A stretch of 64,000 nt of DNA from positions 413,642 to 477,641 of the forward strand of contig CAOLHI010000922.1 in NCBI GenBank assembly GCA_948474755.1, read 5' to 3'. The position numbers and the translations under genes were made by a program. This document shows positions 58,020 to 64,000 of this stretch, in pieces (position 1 is the stretch's first letter; every line of letters starts with the position of its first letter). Origin of the DNA: Ctenosaura bakeri. Its lineage: Eukaryota; Chordata; Lepidosauria; Squamata; Iguanidae. The notes under the pieces were generated by a model. That model was not told the DNA's origin, ran no database searches, and saw nothing but the letters and a program-made list of their open reading frames with translations.

Positions 58020-58868
58020 TGTTACTCTGACTTCTGGGGGTCCCTTGGGGGACACCTTGATTCACTCCAAAATGCAAAGATTGGAGAAATTAGCGGAGCA
58101 CTGGCTGTAGCCAAATGAGGGGCAGGGTAACCCAGCAGAATCTTTTACCCAATTTCTATGGGGTCAAGCCAAGCGAAAAACCAGACAAAGATGCCAATAA
58201 CTGGATTTTATTAAATAAATGTGTTCTCATACACCAACCCACTCACTCACTCTCACACAGACAAGGCCTATTGAGAAAGAAAAAATTGATAGGGGATTTA
58301 GCGGAGAGGGTATAAAGGCGGTGATACTGCACCTATCCTGAAGTCTTCAGTCCGAGAAGCAGCAAGAAGAACAGCTTAGTGAAGAGAGGCTTCTGAGGGG
58401 ATCACTCACAGAGTGCCAGTCTGCTAGCATGGCAAGGAGTTCTCCAAAGAGATCCTCAAAAACTGGGACTACTTATAGGGCGGAATGTACCTCGAGGGCA
58501 GGCTCTCTCCTGGGAAGAACAATGGCCAAAATAAAGGGAGAAATGTCGCACAATAGCAACTTGGTAGTTTGCATGATTGGTTTATGCAGATGGACCTCAT
58601 CATGTAGGGTTTACTAATGTCAGAGTTGCTCAGCTTGGGGAAAACCCAATAATCCACTCAAGTTGGCTATTCCTTGGCTGAAGACCCTTTGTCAGTGCGG
58701 ACGTGTTTAGCTTGAGGTCTCCTAGAACGTGACTGGGGATTTTCCTGGCCTGACCTATTTTCGGTTGTTCGGCCTCCTGGTCTACATTCGGGCAACCTCT
58801 CTGGCATGGCAGGCATATTTGATATTAATTTTATATTCCCCAGGATAGGGTATTCCAGTGGGGTAACA
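58020..58868 (-). repeat. 3' LTR of the retrovirus-like element
   Basis: 849 bp with matching ends TGTTAC and GTAACA. On the minus strand: start TGTTACCCCAC just after a purine-rich tract, a TATA-like CCCTATAAGTAG near 58475, and AATAAAATCCAG near 58210 as polyadenylation signal. The outer left flank has no checkable duplication because the other LTR is outside the window. Confidence 0.75.
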
Positions 58869-58883
58869 ATTCCCCTCCCTCTG
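58869..58883 (-). other. Polypurine tract of the retrovirus-like element
   Basis: Minus strand AGAGGGAGGGGAAT directly before the LTR start. Confidence 0.7.
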
Positions 58884-60189
58884 AAAATGGAAGATGAGCG
58901 TGCAATATTGTACATTTCAGTTAAACAACAAAATAGTTTTAGAGCCAAATCTGGAGCAGGAACCTTAGCAAGCAAGTGTGTTGACCAGAAGGTCTGCCAG
59001 AGAAGATGGGTTTTTTATGGGAAAGGCAAATTACTTTGTCATCTAAGGAAAGAAACCTACTATTTACAACACTACAGTTGCTAGACACACTCACAAAAAC
59101 ATAAACATAACGCAAAACATAGAAATCACTCTCAACAACTGAGAATCAGCAGTGGGTGGATGTTTGATAAACAACTGGATTGAGCAATGGAGAAGCAATA
59201 GTCCAATATAAATGTCCAGGTTGGCAGTCTGGGGGCAGACACAAGACATTGCACTCACCCCTTACATCCAAAAGTTCATATGGCCAAATGTAAAGAGTGT
59301 CTCTGCAAAGGCCGGAATAGTCCAAGTCCTTCTGGGACTGTGAGAGTGTTCTTAACAACAAGTTTCGGCAGGGGAAGACGCAACATGGCATACTTCTCAC
59401 TCTCCCACCCTTGTCACTGGGGATGCCTCAGTCGCTGGATCCAAATGTGCTGGCAGCTGTGTTGGGTACTCGCAAAGGTCATCAGGATTGGTTGCTCTGT
59501 ACTGGACTATTACTAGTTCTACTCCTGCGGTTGGCACAGGACCTGTTTTGGTTGCAAACTAAACAGACTGATTAGGAGCAACGATGCAAATTCCAAACCA
59601 ATCAGAGACACTGGACCTGAAGAGGTGTACTTTGGGAAAATGGATTTTTAATGCTCAGCTGACTGGAAAATGAAGCATCATCTGGGCAATGGGTGAATTT
59701 TCTATACTAGCCATGAAATGCTCAATGAAATGGATGTACCATGCCAAGAGTTGGTCGCTATAAGATGTCTTTACTATGGCCGCTACCTGGATGGTGACAT
59801 GAGAGACAGGTGATGCTTCTGGGCATAGATTAGGCCTGGAAATTTCAGGGGTCCAGTGGACCAACCACAGTGCCCCGGAGATACTTTCTCAGCATCTCCA
59901 TGGGTTCTGCACACCTACGCCACTTCAGTAATTTCATTTGTTGCACACACCTATAGTCTTGAGGTGATGCAATGGCAGTGGTGACACTGTCTCAGCTTGG
60001 ATTGGACTCTACCCTGGCTTTGAGTTCCTTGCTCTGGAGAGCAAGAGCAGCCTTTTATAGATGCAAAGAAAGAGATACAATTCCAGGAAAAACCTGGGCA
60101 ATGAAGGCTTTCGGTTGAGCAGGGCTAGAGCTCGCCAGTGCCAGCAAGTCTGACAGGGGCAGAGTAAACTGCAATTTACTGTAAACTGC
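58884..60189 (-). other. 3' interior of the retrovirus-like element, unassigned
   Basis: Where the end of pol and env would be expected. Minus-strand pieces with several Cys residues (for example around 59400-59150) could be envelope remnants, but I cannot match them to a family. Many stops. Confidence 0.4.
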
Positions 60190-60400
60190 AATTGGTCACG
60201 CTGGGGTATATCATTGACTGCGACATGAGTCTTCATTTCACAAGAGAGGTTACTCAAGAACTTTGTAAAGCCTTGGGGATAAGGCAGCGATTTCACATCA
60301 CCCATCTTCCCCAAAGCTCAAGACAGATAGAGAGAACCAATCAGTTGCTGAAAGAAGCACTGCACAAGGTGGTTTCTGCTTCTGGGAAGTGTGGCTAAAT
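60190..60400 (+). pseudogene. Integrase core fragment, inverted relative to the rest
   Basis: On the plus strand the translation shows the middle of a retroviral integrase core: a catalytic Asp in the DCDMSLHFT segment, then LCKALGIRQRFH, and the catalytic Glu in RQIERTNQLLKEAL, about 35 residues apart. The neighbouring pol pieces are all on the minus strand. The left border has a 13-bp direct repeat (GTAAACTGCAATT at 60164 and 60181). No stop within the fragment. Confidence 0.8.
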
Positions 60401-60449
60401 CAAATGTGGGAGGAACAAGGGGATGTTTAGGATTCACATTGATGGGGGC

Positions 60450-61262
60450 TATGGGGACTCTACCATCCTGTAGAGTGGCTTCTCTGGCAAACATATCTGC
60501 TCAGTTGTTCCAGAGACATGTGGCAGAGGCACTATTTTGTTGTTCTTTGACATGAACAACCCATTTTGGTGCAGTTCAGTCTTGGATCTGGGCAGCAATT
60601 TGGATGCATTTCTCCAGATGGGCAATGGGCTTCCCACTGGAAGTTTTTAGGTCATTTTGGAGCCAAATTGGGAACCAGACACTCGCAGCTTTGGCTGTTC
60701 ATTCCGAATCTGTCTAAATGGCTGTAGGGCAGTGAAGTGGCTCATGCTCCAGTATAGCACGTAGAGCTTCTACTTCGGCCGCTTAGCTGGAGTGGAGTCA
60801 GGCTTTCCCTTGAAGGGAGGAGAAGTCTGTCATGTGGATTGCTCCAAAGCCAGTGCTAGGGCTCCCATCCACATGCATGGAGGATCTGTTACAGAACCAA
60901 CAGACAAACCCTTGTAACTGTGCCTTTTCAAGAGAGGCTCCCCATTCAACTGGCCAATCTACAGTCTTTATAGGTAGTAACGGATACTCATGCGTGGCTC
61001 CAGCAACAATTAGGCCATATGAAGCCAGTGATTCCTGTGGCTGGTTTTGGAAGTCTGCCCCATGCAATACCAGGGAAAGAGTCCATTTGGCTATCCTGGC
61101 ATTGCATACTTGGCCGTTCTGGACTTTCCCAGAAAGAATATACTTAAGCGGCACATGGGGCATCTGGGTGATCACACAGGCACCTCCGATAATAAACTTC
61201 CAGTGTGTCAATGCCCAGATCAGTGCAAGGCAAGTTTTCTTGCATGGACTGAATTTCATTTC
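60450..61262 (-). pseudogene. RNase H and connection domain remnant
   Basis: The connection part opens near 61259 (CLALIWALTHW), followed by KYILSGKV and the VDGS motif of retroviral-type RNase H near 60880. After frameshifts around 60790 and 60690 the rest is readable to about 60450, with the last Asp in an ADM-like block. It would remove RNA from RNA-DNA hybrids in active relatives. Confidence 0.7.
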
Positions 61263-61426
61263 ATGTGGACTTCAAATTCCTGGAGGCATACACAATAATA
61301 CGCTGAGTGCCATTCAAAAGTTGGGAAATAACTGCCCCGATGCTCCTGTCCAGGTGGCTAACTGGATGAGGAAGGGCTTAGTCATGTTCGGGTGAGCTAA
61401 GGCAGGCGCCTTCATCAGATCCTCCT

Positions 61427-62250
61427 TTAACTGCACGAATGCCTGTTGCTGTGCAGGACCCGCTCCCACTGAGTGTACTTTTTCAAGAGAGCATACAGAG
61501 GCCTTGCTTTGGCATCAAAGGACTCTATGAAGTCTTGAGAAAAGTTGAGGGATCTGAGAGAGTGCACATCAGTAGACACCAGCAGTTCGGAGATGACTTC
61601 TACCTGTTGGGAGTCTGGGGTGCGCCCTTCGGCTCCCAAGCAAAGTCCTAAGTACTTGGCCTCGGTGGAGACTAGCAGTGCGTTCTGCTGGTTGGCCTTG
61701 AAACCCGTAGCCCGCAAAAGTCCCAAAACGCCTTGGGTGATGTCCCTAGTCTTTTCCTCCAAGTCTGAATGCACTAATATGTCGTCCACATAAGACAAGA
61801 CATGAAGTCATGAGACTGGCTGCAGCCTATCCCACATCTTGACCACATGCGTATGGCAGATGCTGGGACTCAAGTGGATCCCTGGGGAGTTTGCTTGAAG
61901 ATGTACTGTTACCCTCTAAACATGAAGGCAAATTTATACCAGCACGCTTCATGCAGCGGTATGGAGTGGGACGTGTTAGCCAAATCCGCTGCGCTGTAGT
62001 ACCTGGTACTGGCAGCAATGGCAGCCAGGCTTATGTTATATTTAGCAACTACCAGGGCTACTGGCGATGTGGTGGCATTCAGAGTCCTGAAATCCACTGT
62101 TATCCTCTAAGTCTTCCCATCAGCTTTCAGGACTGGCAATAGGGGAGCATTGCAGATGGACTGCATGGGAATGATCACATCCCACTTAAGGAGTTCCTCC
62201 ATGGTGTTTCCTATCCCTTCCTCAGCTTCTGCAGGATACCTATACTGTTT
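61427..62250 (-). pseudogene. Reverse transcriptase remnant
   Basis: Readable RT order on the minus strand: an N-terminal PLLPVLKADG block near 62140, a stop near 62108, DFRTLN near 62097, an SAADLAN block (first catalytic Asp) near 62035, frameshifts around 61900, and the catalytic YVDD box at about 61792-61781, still intact. Breaks make it non-functional. Confidence 0.8.
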
Positions 62251-62486
62251 TTGGGTGGTGGATCCTCACCCTCAATTAACACGCAGGCATCCTTTACCCT
62301 GACACATTCGATTTTGTCCTGGATCCAGACCTCTGGGAAGTCCTGCCCCCAGGGGTCGCTAGCCACATTCTGGATGGGGGCTGGAGCCTTGATGGTTGCA
62401 CATCAGTGGACAGCTGAGATCTCAGGGAGGCCTTGATCTAATTTCCATAGCAGGCCATCTGCATAGTCCACCGTAAGCTTGTTTTC

Positions 62487-62756
62487 TCAGAGGAAGCCAA
62501 GGACCAGAAGGCCTTTGTCTTCTACTTGATTCTCACAAGCAGTCACGTTAGACTGGAACTTCCCTATGAAAAGGGGAGTGCCTTTCCACACTTTGGCATG
62601 ATGTCCCTCTCCGCCATACCCAGTCAAGCGGATAGAGTCGGGAGTGGGCTCAACATGCCGTACCAATTTAGAGTGCAGCACATTCAGCGCTGCTCTGGAG
62701 TCAACTAATAAAGTGACAGGAGTCTTGTCCCTGTCAATCCCAACACTTGCCTTCAC
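62487..62756 (-). pseudogene. Aspartic protease remnant
   Basis: LLVDSRAALNVL has the retroviral protease active-site layout, but Arg replaces the Gly of DSGA/DTGA. A flap-like GYGGEGH block follows. The frame is open for 89 codons, then lost. Confidence 0.65.
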
Positions 62757-62831
62757 CTAGAATCTTCCCCACCTGTCTGGCATCAACTGAGCCACAACAT
62801 CCTTGGGGAGATTCTTAGACCAAGGGCACAC

Positions 62832-64000
62832 CTATTTCAGAGTTTCCAAATGGGGATAGTGCCCAACGGCATCCATTGGCTGTGCACCTCCCAGTTGGGT
62901 GTGCTTAATCAAGTCATCAAACAGCTCCGCTGTTGGCCATTGATCAAATTGGCTCATGTCAAGCCCAAATATTCTCAAGGCCATCCACAGCTTCACCCTG
63001 TTGCCTGAGTAGGCAATCTTGGTAGGGTCATACCCTCCGGACTGCACTTGGGGAGCATCACTGTCCGAGGTAGACCAGGGAGCCCTAGATCTGGAATTCC
63101 AGATCTGCTAAGTGAGCCTCAGGAGTCTCGGGCTCACCCTGAATCCTGTCTAGCCTTGTAATCTGGCTTCAGAGGTGTATGGGAATTCCAGTTCCCCTTG
63201 GGAGCTGAAGTGGGGGCTGATTTTCAGTGTTGGGAGTGGGGCCCGTAGTTGGAGTATGTCACCTCCTGTACAGGCTCCCAACTCCCTAGTTCCTTTCTGT
63301 GTGACCTCTGAGTGGACGTACAGGGCACCAGTCACGTGGAGGAGGTCTGAGACCCTCCAGAGATTGGCGTCAAAATCAGCCCATGGCGTGGTCTCAGGAC
63401 TTATGAGACCCAGGGCCATCTTAGTCTCGTGGCTCAAGCCTTCATTAAGGAGCGTCTTGAACTCCACGTTGTTGAAATCTCATTTCCTCTGTGCTGCCTG
63501 AACCTTGTCAGCCAGCATAGCCAGAAGTTGTTTTCTGGCTACGTAAGCCTCAGGGTTCTCTTTGGGACCTTGTTGCTCTAGCACGTACAGGACTCCTGCA
63601 GTCTGTCCAGACCACAAGATCCTGATGATTTCCCTCATCCATCCATGAGCATCTAGCCTCACCAACCCTCGGGCAGCAACAGCAGATTTCAAGGTGTGGA
63701 GCTCAGAGGGGGACATGCATAACCGGGTCAGTTGGGTCAGTCTTGACCGTTGGGTGTGGGGTGTGAATAGATTACTGCGTTCAGCCACATGATCCCAGTG
63801 GTCCTATTAAGAGGGCCAAGATGATCTGTGATTGGCATGGCTTCGGTGGCTTTCTAGGGAATCCTGGTCTCAATTTCTTCTGTCTCTTCCTCTGCCTCAT
63901 CTTCCCCAGCTGTCACCTTTCTCCTAATCATTGATTGGGTCTCAACCAGGTGAACAGGAGCAGTGCTCTCCACCCAGTCAGGGTTGTAAGAGTGGGATGT
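62832..64000 (-). pseudogene. Gag-like remnant, continuing past the right edge
   Basis: Three open pieces (63788-63480, 63467-63150, 63047-62832) in changing frames, preceded by an acidic stretch at 63960-63860 that ends in a stop. No motif is strong enough alone; the call rests on position before protease and on the helical, Gln/Lys-rich composition. Confidence 0.5.

Larger units (their letters stand above)
58020..64000 (-). mobile_element. Retrovirus-like element, degenerate, cut by the window edge
   Basis: On the minus strand, from the right edge: gag-like, protease, reverse transcriptase and RNase H remnants, then a segment in the wrong orientation carrying integrase, then 1.3 kb unassigned, a polypurine tract and an 849-bp 3' LTR. 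The 5' LTR must lie beyond 64000. Many stops and frameshifts show long decay. RNase H is of the retroviral type, so an endogenous retrovirus is likely; its class is not determined. Confidence 0.8.

Overview
The window is vertebrate nuclear DNA, most likely from a squamate reptile. The evidence is an intron-rich vertebrate gene, several CR1 LINE fragments (three of them with 3' ends), tRNA-derived SINEs with the body and tail I know from the Sauria SINE family of lizards and snakes, hAT-like MITEs, a mariner and two kinds of LTR element. No bacterial, organellar or episomal feature is present.

The only host gene I can support is UGT8 (ceramide galactosyltransferase) on the minus strand. Its five coding exons join with correct splice sites and phases into an intact reading frame of 541 codons: 30499-29678, 5863-5721, 3611-3535, 2644-2425 and 2229-1866. 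The ATG lies 2 bases inside its exon, so the 5'UTR must come from at least one upstream exon. A CpG island at about 53.45-55.76 kb, with a good minus-strand splice donor at 54592/54591, is the likely promoter and first exon. The 3'UTR runs towards or past the left edge.

The other regions are introns and upstream sequence filled with mobile DNA. From left to right: an LTR-like sequence at 4.5-5.3 kb; a MITE at 8.1 kb; a young full-length LTR retrotransposon at 8804-14304 (858-bp LTRs, 5-bp target duplication, tRNA-Leu primer site, one long ORF with integrase placed before reverse transcriptase) inserted in an old tandem repeat that continues to about 15.47 kb; a decayed mariner at 17.83-19.08 kb; hAT-like MITEs at 19.75, 22.0 and 29.0 kb; CR1 copies at 24.2-26.3, 32.3-33.3, 47.4-48.3 and 56.6-57.3 kb; a solo LTR nested in the third CR1; two almost perfect 178/177-bp palindromic MITEs in or beside the CpG island; and, from 58.0 kb to the right edge, a broken retrovirus-like element on the minus strand whose integrase piece lies on the opposite strand.

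I see no convincing unknown protein system. The most unusual items are the palindromic MITEs whose arms agree within each copy but differ between copies, the repeated U5/primer-site junction in the young LTR element, its IN-before-RT order, and the inverted integrase segment in the older retroviral copy.
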